DNA from: Pseudomonadota bacterium
GTDB lineage: Bacteria; Pseudomonadota; Alphaproteobacteria; Rs-D84
Length of the DNA: 7,907 nt
NCBI GenBank assembly: GCA_030531915.1
Contig: JAUNMD010000038.1
Location: 504 to 8,410 of the forward strand
Reading direction: 5' to 3'
How positions within the stretch are numbered: position 1 is the stretch's first letter; each line of letters starts with the position of its first letter. The notes beneath the pieces are model-generated. The model saw only the letters and a list, made by a program, of their open reading frames with translations. It was not told the origin of the DNA and searched no databases. The position numbers were made by a program, and so were the translations under genes. Of this stretch, positions 1 to 5,669 are shown piece after piece.

Positions 1-602
1 GGCTTTTGCAAACCGTCAAAGAAATCATAGAACACCATCGCACTGATAATATCGGTGGTGATTTTCGACTGAACCGCACCGGACTGAACCTGAATCACCA
101 GACCAGACACATCGCCACCGGTCAGGGGCATGTCCCCTTCGAACAACGGGGCGGTGTTATATTCGCTTTCGCTGATGTGATCCCAGCCCAATTCCAAACG
201 CCACTGGGGACGATTTGGCAGTACCCAACCAATCGACGCACCCGCCGCGAATGCAAATTCTGAATAATTTTCACGTGCATCAACGTCGCCCAATTCGCCA
301 ATACCGGCGAATTTGAATGCGGCCTGTTGTTCGGTGGTCAAACTGTCGTAATATGCCGCCGTGATAACCATACCATCGGTCGGATTATACCAATATTCAT
401 TTGACAATGCGCCGACGTCATTCTGGATTTTTGCCATGCCATATGATGCACCGCCACGCACAGATATTGTAAAGCGTGCGCCATCGTCGGCATACCAACC
501 GTCGCCGATATATTCACCGTCATATTGCCAATTCGCGTGTGCCGTGCCCCCCATCAGGACGGACAAAACCGGCAACAAAAATAAAAATTTGCTTCCTTTC
601 AT
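1..602 (-). CDS. Probable outer-membrane beta-barrel protein, 3' end outside window
   Basis: Partial gene: 200 codons are readable from ATG at 602 and the frame is still open at base 1. The product starts with a clear signal peptide: Lys at 2 and 5, hydrophobic core FLFLLPVLSVLM, and an AHA cleavage site after residue 23, with mature start NWQYDG. The mature part alternates polar and aromatic/hydrophobic residues (RFTISVRGGASYGMA, YSEFAFAAGASIGWVL, WRLELGWDHIS), as in strands of an outer-membrane barrel, separated by acidic loops. I do not recognise a specific family, so the barrel call is inference from composition and export signal. It lies 51 bases downstream of the PBP gene on the same strand but has its own -10 box. 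No Shine-Dalgarno precedes the ATG, and the -10 box ends 7 bases before it, suggesting a leaderless transcript. Confidence 0.75.
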   Translation of the reverse strand, partial: MKGSKFLFLLPVLSVLMGGTAHANWQYDGEYIGDGWYADDGARFTISVRGGASYGMAKIQNDVGALSNEYWYNPTDGMVITAAYYDSLTTEQQAAFKFAGIGELGDVDARENYSEFAFAAGASIGWVLPNRPQWRLELGWDHISESEYNTAPLFEGDMPLTGGDVSGLVIQVQSGAVQSKITTDIISAMVFYDFFDGLQK

Positions 603-605
603 GAT

Positions 606-622
606 TGGTATTATATCACAAA
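606..622 (-). promoter_or_regulatory. Extended -10 promoter of the left barrel gene
   Basis: On the minus strand the element TTTGTGATATAATACCA contains a perfect TATAAT (610-615) preceded by TGA, that is an extended -10 (TGnTATAAT). No good -35 hexamer lies 16 to 18 bases upstream. Seven bases separate the -10 from the ATG at 602, so initiation at normal distance falls on or one base before the start codon. The same element, 16 of 17 bases identical, precedes the PBP gene. Confidence 0.6.
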
Positions 623-653
623 TCCATCAGTGATAAAAACAGATTTTACAGAA

Positions 654-2417
654 CTATTTCACAATATCGTGGAAAATTTCAGCGGGGACTGTACCGCCTG
701 TGATTTTAGATGACATGGGCGTAAAATCATCATTACCAACCCAAACGCCGATTACCAAATCGTGCACCGCGCCAACGAACCACGCGTCACGGTTATTGTT
801 GCTTGTACCGGTTTTGCCACCCAAAACACCCGTCGCATTTGCACGACGCCCCGTACCGCGCACCACCACATCCGCCAGCAAGTCCGTCATGTATTCAACC
901 GTTTGTGGTTGCAAGACCTGTAATGCATCGGACGGATTACGCGCATACAAAACGTTGCCACGTGGGTCGGTTATTTTCGTTATTGAATATGGCCGCACAG
1001 ACGCCCCATCGTTCCAAATAACGGCATAAATCGTTGTCAAATCAACCAAAGACATTTCAGATGCGCCCAGCACGGTTGAATATTCACGACGCAACTTTGT
1101 CCCGACACCCAAACGTCCCGCCATATCCAAAACAGAATCAATCCCATATGTTTCGGTCAATTTCAGCGGTACGGAATTTACACTTTTTGCAAATGCGGTT
1201 GCCAATGTAATATCGCCATAATAGCGTTCGTTATAATTCTTTGGATTATAATCGCCAATCGCAAATGGGGAATCATTGACGTATGAATCCGGTGTCATAC
1301 CGTGTTCCAGCGCAACCAGATACACGACTGGTTTGAACGAACTGCCGGGTTGGCGCATTGTGGTTGCACGGTTAAACTGGCTGGTCTGGTAATCTGTGCC
1401 GCCGACCATTGCGCGCACCGCACCCGACGGCGTCATGGCAACAACCGCGCCCTGATATTTATCCGTATGCGTGGGCAAAACCGCGGCAACACGTTCCTGT
1501 AACTTCATGTCCAGCGTGGTGTATACCAGCAAATCAGAATCCAACGCGCCGATACGAGAATGTACCTCGTCCAAGACGAAGTCCGTCCAATAGCGATATA
1601 TGTTTGTGTCCGGCGCGGGGGTGGCGGGCGCAAGTTCGCGCGCGGCGACGCGCGCCTGATTCAGCGTAATATACCCCTGACGCACCATTTCTTGTAATAC
1701 AACGCGGGCACGTTTTATATTCCGATCTGGATTTTTCAGTGGGCTGTATGATGTGGGTGCTTTCAGCATGGCGGCAATCTGCGCCGATTGCGCGATTGTC
1801 ATTTTATTTGCCGGCGTTTGAAACATTACACGCGACGCCGCATCAATTCCACGCATGCCGCCAACCAATGACACGCGGTTCATATATAAATCCAAGACCT
1901 GATTTTTATCAAAACGATTTTCCAGCCAATATGACAGAATCAATTCTTGGGCCTTGCGCGAAATCTTTTTTTCACGGGACAAGAATATGTTTTTAGCCGT
2001 CTGTTGTGTTATGGACGAACCGCCCGCCGCAATACGCCCGTGAATTGCATTGGACAGCATTGCGCGCGTAATGCCCCGCATATCGATTGGGCCATGTTCG
2101 AAAAAGCGTTTATCTTCGATTGCAACAATCGCCTGCCATACGTGGGGGGGCAATGTTTCCACCGACACAGGCGTCCCCATAATGCGACCCGCACTGCGGA
2201 TTTCATTACCATCTTTGTCCAAGAAAACGACCGCTGCCGGTCGCGTTTCGTGCAATATCGCGTCCAATGATGGCATCTGCAAAAATATGACGGTCAGGTA
2301 AATTGCAACCGTCGCCACGCCGACCAGAACCAAATTCATCAGCAACAAAAACAGCCGCCACCGCCATGATGGACGCTTTTTTTCTGGTGCTGTATCTGTG
2401 TTTTGTTGTCGCGACAC
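654..2417 (-). CDS. Class A penicillin-binding protein (GT51 transglycosylase + transpeptidase)
   Basis: Bifunctional peptidoglycan synthase, 587 aa, anchored in the inner membrane and acting in the periplasm. It polymerises lipid II glycan strands and cross-links stem peptides. Visible parts: a basic cytoplasmic tail; one transmembrane helix at about 21-47; GT51 domain at about 60-250 with catalytic Glu101 in AIEDKRFFEHGPID, GGSSITQQTAKN (132-143), RKAQE (154-158) and KNQVLDLYMNR (171-181). The transpeptidase domain, about 300-580, has SSFK (Ser359, Lys362), SVN (412-414) and KTGTS (535-539). All catalytic motifs are intact. It is shorter than E. coli PBP1a/1b, lacking long inserts and C-terminal extension. 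The HxG of the first GT51 motif reads HGPID instead. The start is GTG, with a GGGGG tract 7 bases upstream as a likely ribosome-binding site. PBP1a-like (mrcA/ponA) is the nearest description, but I cannot fix the subfamily. Confidence 0.95.
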   Translation of the reverse strand: MSRQQNTDTAPEKKRPSWRWRLFLLLMNLVLVGVATVAIYLTVIFLQMPSLDAILHETRPAAVVFLDKDGNEIRSAGRIMGTPVSVETLPPHVWQAIVAIEDKRFFEHGPIDMRGITRAMLSNAIHGRIAAGGSSITQQTAKNIFLSREKKISRKAQELILSYWLENRFDKNQVLDLYMNRVSLVGGMRGIDAASRVMFQTPANKMTIAQSAQIAAMLKAPTSYSPLKNPDRNIKRARVVLQEMVRQGYITLNQARVAARELAPATPAPDTNIYRYWTDFVLDEVHSRIGALDSDLLVYTTLDMKLQERVAAVLPTHTDKYQGAVVAMTPSGAVRAMVGGTDYQTSQFNRATTMRQPGSSFKPVVYLVALEHGMTPDSYVNDSPFAIGDYNPKNYNERYYGDITLATAFAKSVNSVPLKLTETYGIDSVLDMAGRLGVGTKLRREYSTVLGASEMSLVDLTTIYAVIWNDGASVRPYSITKITDPRGNVLYARNPSDALQVLQPQTVEYMTDLLADVVVRGTGRRANATGVLGGKTGTSNNNRDAWFVGAVHDLVIGVWVGNDDFTPMSSKITGGTVPAEIFHDIVK

Positions 2418-2435
2418 GTTATTTCCCCCGAACCC

Positions 2436-2455
2436 TGTGATGGAATTATATCACA
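2436..2455. promoter_or_regulatory. 20-bp imperfect palindrome, candidate operator
   Basis: TGTGAT, 8 bases, then ATCACA: 6-base arms, and two further central pairs also match (8 of 10 pairs in all). It covers the -10 box of the PBP gene and ends 6 bases before the -35 of the divergent barrel gene, so one bound protein could affect both promoters. The half-sites resemble CRP/FNR-family sites, but the 10-base gap between TGTGA and TCACA does not fit the 6-base CRP gap, so the regulator is unknown. Confidence 0.4.
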
Positions 2456-2457
2456 AA
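2441..2457 (-). promoter_or_regulatory. Extended -10 promoter of the PBP gene
   Basis: The minus strand reads TTTGTGATATAATTCCA, with perfect TATAAT at 2445-2450 and an extended TGA in front of it. There is no convincing -35 at 16-18 bases. Expected initiation is near 2438, giving a leader of about 20 bases that carries GGGGG at 2425-2429 before the GTG start. It differs from the barrel-gene element at 606-622 by a single base. Confidence 0.6.
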
Positions 2458-2461
2458 CAAC

Positions 2462-2491
2462 TTGCGTTATGCCAGATTTTATAATTATAAT
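2462..2491 (+). promoter_or_regulatory. Promoter of the right barrel gene
   Basis: TTGCGT at 2462-2467, 18-base spacer, TATAAT at 2486-2491. A second TATAAT at 2480-2485 lies directly in front but has only a 12-base spacer. The same TTGCGT hexamer serves as the -35 of ligA. Expected start is near 2498, giving a leader of about 29 bases. Confidence 0.6.
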
Positions 2492-2512
2492 TCCCACATA
2501 GGAATTTTAGGA

Positions 2513-2518
2513 AAGGGA
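2513..2518 (+). promoter_or_regulatory. Ribosome-binding site of the right barrel gene
   Basis: AAGGGA ends 8 bases before the ATG at 2527, within a purine-rich stretch that also has AGGA at 2509-2512. This supports the ATG at 2527 as the start and contrasts with the leaderless-type starts of ligA and the left barrel gene. Confidence 0.55.
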
Positions 2519-2526
2519 AACACACT

Positions 2527-3177
2527 ATGCATAAAATATTTGCGTTATTATTGGGTTGCTGTGCAGTGATGCCGGCAATGGCGGACGACTGGTACAATGA
2601 CGATTATGATATGGGGTACAGCACGCCCGCACGTCGTGATAACTATGTGGGGATTCGTCTGCATAAAAACGAACATATTGCGTTCAAATACGATATCAAT
2701 GACGGTGCGACCATTACGCCCAAGGACGACAATTTCGGTTTTGGAATCAATGTTGGGAATCGCCTGACGGACAATGTGAAAATTGAATTTGAAACCGCGT
2801 ATACTGGCGCAAAATTCGCGCGCTATGGAACACATCACGACTATGACATTTGGTCAAATATGCTGAATGTATATCTGTACCAGACGTTTGGTGGTGCGGT
2901 TGAACCATACGCGGGATTGGGATTGGGTCTGACCGGTATTTGGGGCGACATCAGTGGCGCGACCCCGCACATTTCGGATTCTACGTTGGATTTATCATTA
3001 CAGGCAATGTTTGGTGTAAACTTTGCACTGAATGACCGTGTGGATTTGAATCTGGGCGCGAAATATGTCCGGTATGGCAAACTGGCATTTGAAACCAGTG
3101 GCGGCGAATACGCCACCACACGAATTGACGCGACAGAAATCTATATCGGGGCCGCGTACAAGTTTGGATTGAAATAA
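2527..3177 (+). CDS. Small outer-membrane beta-barrel protein
   Basis: 216 aa with signal peptide MHKIFALLLGCCAVMPAMA and cleavage after residue 19, giving mature start DDWYNDD. The rest looks like an eight-stranded barrel of the opacity/Omp25 kind: YVGIRL, FGFGINVGNRL, VKIEFETAYTG, MLNVYLYQTF, VEPYAGLGLGLTGIWG, LDLSLQAMFGVNFAL, VDLNLGAKYVRYGKL and the last strand IYIGAAYKFGLK. The protein ends GLK rather than the usual terminal Phe, although Phe is only four residues from the end. It probably sits in the outer membrane as a structural or surface protein; no specific function is visible. LLGC at 8-11 vaguely recalls a lipobox, but the hydrophobic stretch before it is too short and the AMA site fits better. 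It is divergent from the PBP gene, has its own promoter and ribosome-binding site, and ends in a hairpin shared with ligA. Confidence 0.88.
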   Translation: MHKIFALLLGCCAVMPAMADDWYNDDYDMGYSTPARRDNYVGIRLHKNEHIAFKYDINDGATITPKDDNFGFGINVGNRLTDNVKIEFETAYTGAKFARYGTHHDYDIWSNMLNVYLYQTFGGAVEPYAGLGLGLTGIWGDISGATPHISDSTLDLSLQAMFGVNFALNDRVDLNLGAKYVRYGKLAFETSGGEYATTRIDATEIYIGAAYKFGLK

Positions 3178-3202
3178 AAAATGCCCGTTTGGGCATTTTT
3201 TT
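3176..3202. terminator. Bidirectional terminator between barrel gene and ligA
   Basis: Hairpin ATGCCC, loop GTTT, GGGCAT (3181-3196). The stem is extended by A/T pairs because an A run precedes it and a T run follows, so a U tract exists in both directions. The stop codon of the barrel gene (3175-3177) and that of ligA (3201-3203) both touch the structure, an economical arrangement for convergent genes. Confidence 0.85.
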
Positions 3203-5207
3203 ATTGTGCAGAATTTATCAGTTTTTCCAAGTCATCTTCGCCCCAAATTGTAATTCCCAATTCGGTTGCACGCGCCAACTTAGACCCCGCGTCCGCACCG
3301 GCCAGAACAATGTCTGTCTTGGCGGACACACTGCCCTGAACACGCGCGCCCATACGTTCCAGAATTTCGCGCGCCGCATCACGGGTGTAATTTGCCAGCG
3401 TCCCCGTCAGTACGATTTTCTTGCCTGCAACCGGACTGTCCACGGGGGCGGCAACAGTTTCTGATTCACGCACACGAACATGCGTCAACAAATCGTCCAG
3501 CACGCGCGCATTATGGTCATCGGCAAAAAATGATACGATTTCGTCCGCCATAACGTCACCGATGCCATCGACCTGTTTTAATTTCCACGCGGGCGCATTA
3601 CGAATTGCGTCCAGATTTCCGAATGCATGCGATAAAATTTTGGATGTAACCTCGCCCACCTCTGGCACGCCAATGGCGAACAAGAAACGATGCAGGTCAA
3701 TATCGCGCGCCCGCGCAATCGCCGCGTCCAGATTTGCAACCGATTTGTCACCAAATCCGTCCAGATTCTTTATCGCATCGCCGTGACGCGCAATCAATGT
3801 GAATATGTCTGCGGGCGACGAAATCCAACCACGCGAAATAAACAATTCCAACTGGCGCGTGCCCAGGCCGTCGATATCAAACCCCTTGCGCGAAACAAAG
3901 TGTTCCAATTCGCCAATGCGCTGTGCGGGACAACCCAATGAATTTACACAGCGGCGTGCGACCTGACCCTGCTCTTGCACCACCGCCGCGCCACATACGG
4001 GGCAAACATCGGGGAACACAAATTCGCGCGCATCGGGCGCGCTTTCCGCCACGCCGACAATTTGCGGAATTACGTCGCCCGCACGTTGAACAATAATCTT
4101 GTCCCCAATTTTTACCCCCAGACGCGCGATTTCGTCCGCATTGTGCAGGGTTGCACGCGACACCAAAACGCCACCAATATTGATTGGTTCCAGTTCCGCA
4201 ACCGGCGTCAAAACGCCCGTACGCCCAACCTGAACCGTGATATCGCGCAGTGTGGTTATCGCACGCGCAGCGGGGAATTTATAGGCAACCTCCCACCGGG
4301 GGCTGTTGGCGCGCGCGCCCATTTTTTCTTGCAGGGCGACATCGTTGACCTTTATAACCAAGCCGTCAATATCAAACGGGATTTCGTCGCGAATCAGCAT
4401 TGTTTGGTTATACACGTCCTGAATCCCCGCCAATGTGTTTACGTGGTGCGCCCATGGACGCGTGGTCTTGAATCCCCACGATTCCAGTTTGTCGAAATAT
4501 TCACTCTGGGTTTGCCATGTGCGCGCCGACAGGTCGCCATACGTGTACCCAAATGCCGACAGACGACGTGCCGCCGTCACCGCCGGATTCAGTTGTCGCA
4601 ATGATCCCGCCGCCGCATTGCGCGGATTGGCGAATACTTTGTCACCATTTTCCGTTGCCACCGCATTCAGCGCGATAAAATCCGCGCGACGCATGTATAC
4701 CTCGCCGCGAACCTCTATGACATCGGGGAAATCGCCCGTCAGGGTCTGAGGAATGTCCGCAATCGTGCGCAGGTTTTCCGTTATATCTTCGCCCAAAACA
4801 CCACTGCCCCGCGTCAGGCCACGAACCAATCGGCCATGTTCGTACCGCGCGGCAAATGACACACCATCAACCTTTAATTCAATAAACAGATTCTTGTCCG
4901 CCAGTTTGTCGAACCAATCGGCAACCTCGCCCTGATTAAAGACGTCTGAAATAGACAACATTGGCACGGTATGCGGGTACGATTTGAACCCCGCCGCAAC
5001 CGCCGCCCCAACATGTGTGGACGCGCCGTTTTTCGCCAGTTCTGGATACTCGGATTCAATGGCCAGTGCGCGCGATTTCGCCGCATCGTACGTGGCATCA
5101 TCAACCACCGGCGCATCATTTTGATGGTACGCAATGTCCCATTCGTTCAGTTTTTTCAGTAAATCGGCGTGTTCCGCCAATGTAAATAAATCAGGTGTCT
5201 TGCTCAT
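3201..5207 (-). CDS. ligA: NAD-dependent DNA ligase LigA
   Basis: Seals nicks in DNA during replication and repair using NAD+. 668 aa from the chosen start, close to the E. coli length of 671. Domains in order: Ia NMN-binding region (about 1-65, AYHQND and DDATYD); adenylation domain with nucleotidyl-acceptor Lys112 in LKVDG, RGEVY (167-171), DGLVIKV (281-287) and VAYKFP (307-312); OB fold about 314-399; zinc finger with Cys402, 405, 420 and 426; helix-hairpin-helix region about 430-580 (NLDGFGDKS, VDGIGDVMA); BRCT about 594-668 (KKIVLTGTL). The frame is open further upstream to a TTG at 5243, but that TTG lies inside the -35 box, so ATG at 5207 is preferred. That ATG follows the -10 box by 7 bases with no Shine-Dalgarno, implying a leaderless message. 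It is an essential gene, transcribed on its own. Confidence 0.98.
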   Translation of the reverse strand: MSKTPDLFTLAEHADLLKKLNEWDIAYHQNDAPVVDDATYDAAKSRALAIESEYPELAKNGASTHVGAAVAAGFKSYPHTVPMLSISDVFNQGEVADWFDKLADKNLFIELKVDGVSFAARYEHGRLVRGLTRGSGVLGEDITENLRTIADIPQTLTGDFPDVIEVRGEVYMRRADFIALNAVATENGDKVFANPRNAAAGSLRQLNPAVTAARRLSAFGYTYGDLSARTWQTQSEYFDKLESWGFKTTRPWAHHVNTLAGIQDVYNQTMLIRDEIPFDIDGLVIKVNDVALQEKMGARANSPRWEVAYKFPAARAITTLRDITVQVGRTGVLTPVAELEPINIGGVLVSRATLHNADEIARLGVKIGDKIIVQRAGDVIPQIVGVAESAPDAREFVFPDVCPVCGAAVVQEQGQVARRCVNSLGCPAQRIGELEHFVSRKGFDIDGLGTRQLELFISRGWISSPADIFTLIARHGDAIKNLDGFGDKSVANLDAAIARARDIDLHRFLFAIGVPEVGEVTSKILSHAFGNLDAIRNAPAWKLKQVDGIGDVMADEIVSFFADDHNARVLDDLLTHVRVRESETVAAPVDSPVAGKKIVLTGTLANYTRDAAREILERMGARVQGSVSAKTDIVLAGADAGSKLARATELGITIWGEDDLEKLINSAQ

Positions 5208-5214
5208 GCCGGTG

Positions 5215-5243
5215 ATTATAGAAAAATCGCCAATTTTACGCAA
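5215..5243 (-). promoter_or_regulatory. Promoter of ligA
   Basis: Minus strand: TTGCGT (5238-5243), 17-base spacer, TATAAT (5215-5220), then CACCGGC and ATG. This is the best sigma-70-type promoter in the window. Normal initiation 7 or 8 bases after the -10 would place the first nucleotide at or next to the A of the start codon. Confidence 0.8.
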
Positions 5244-5244
5244 T

Positions 5245-5268
5245 AAAAATCCGCCACATTGGGCGGCG
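5245..5268 (-). terminator. Terminator of the HTH gene
   Basis: Minus strand: CCGCC, loop CAATGT, GGCGG (5251-5266), followed by ATTTTTATT. It starts a few bases after the HTH stop codon, and its T tract runs directly into the ligA -35 box, insulating ligA from read-through. Confidence 0.75.
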
Positions 5269-5270
5269 AA

Positions 5271-5510
5271 TTATTTAGAATTTTGTGGGAAATATTTCGC
5301 AAATTCGGCCCATTCGGTATGCGTCGCGTCCAGAATTTTGACCAACGTGCCAACCGACATCCAATACCGACGACCACCCGTGCCGGTGCGCTTGCTCTTG
5401 TTCAATGCGGTGGCGTCAATGCCGCTGATACGCGCCATGTGCGAACACGATATCCAGTGCGCCGCCGCCAAATTGTCAATCGCAGACCAAAACATCGTGT
5501 TATCTATCAT
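5271..5510 (-). CDS. Solo helix-turn-helix DNA-binding protein (S24-repressor N-domain-like)
   Basis: 79 aa, consisting almost only of a helix-turn-helix domain. FWSAIDNLAAAHWISCSHMA, then RISGIDATALNKSKRTG and TLVKILDAT, resembles from memory the N-terminal DNA-binding domain of alphaproteobacterial S24-type repressors, where segments like GLDPTTFNKSKR recur. The C-terminal peptidase half of those repressors is absent and the gene stops cleanly, so it is a stand-alone regulator rather than an obvious fragment. Start: ATG at 5510 has GGGGG five bases upstream, as the PBP gene has seven bases upstream of its start. The frame also has an ATG at 5522 (83 aa) without ribosome-binding site and one at 5495. 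It has its own promoter and terminator between fabI and ligA. A palindrome over its -35 suggests autoregulation (inference). Targets are unknown. Confidence 0.8.
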   Translation of the reverse strand: MIDNTMFWSAIDNLAAAHWISCSHMARISGIDATALNKSKRTGTGGRRYWMSVGTLVKILDATHTEWAEFAKYFPQNSK

Positions 5511-5557
5511 ATTCGCCCCCATTTTATAAAAACGGTTATATGCCCTAAGATATTTAT

Positions 5558-5587
5558 ATTATATTCTAATTATGATTGAATTTTCAA
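5558..5587 (-). promoter_or_regulatory. Promoter of the HTH gene
   Basis: Minus strand: TTGAAA (5582-5587), 18-base spacer, TATAAT (5558-5563). Expected start is near 5551, giving a leader of roughly 30-40 bases. Other TATA-like words (5535-5540, 5523-5528) lie closer to the gene but lack a -35. Confidence 0.5.
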
Positions 5588-5588
5588 T
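5575..5588. promoter_or_regulatory. Palindrome over the HTH-gene -35, candidate operator
   Basis: ATTGAA, TT, TTCAAT: perfect 6-base arms with a 2-base centre. It covers the whole -35 hexamer of the HTH gene, a usual place for a self-repression site. In such AT-rich DNA a palindrome of this size can also arise by chance. Confidence 0.3.
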
Positions 5589-5617
5589 GGAAATCAATTA
5601 CTTTTTTCATATTTAAC

Positions 5618-5651
5618 AAAAAAATAAAAACGCCCACCATTGGCGGGCGTT
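5618..5651 (-). terminator. Terminator of fabI
   Basis: Minus strand: AACGCCCGCC, loop AAT, GGTGGGCGTT, then TTTATTTTTTT. The 10-bp stem contains one G-T wobble that is an A-C mismatch on the other strand, so the structure favours minus-strand RNA. It begins 18 bases after the fabI stop. Confidence 0.9.
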
Positions 5652-5669
5652 GTGACGCGACGGGCGAAA

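Noticed and set aside
2436..2455. CRP binding site (TGTGA...TCACA)
   Set aside because: The gap is 10 bases instead of the 6 required for CRP, so only an unnamed dyad is reported.
2527..2562. Lipoprotein signal (LLGC) in the right barrel protein
   Set aside because: The Cys at position 11 leaves too short a hydrophobic stretch, and an AMA cleavage site follows at 19; the mature protein looks like a barrel.
3975..4604. Long open frame on the plus strand opposite ligA
   Set aside because: It is fully antisense to a certain ligA coding region, its translation has no recognisable domain, and the base composition of the real frame explains it.
5208..5243. Longer LigA from TTG at 5243 (12 extra residues)
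   Set aside because: That start lies inside the -35 box of the evident ligA promoter, and a LigA beginning at MSK has the normal family length.
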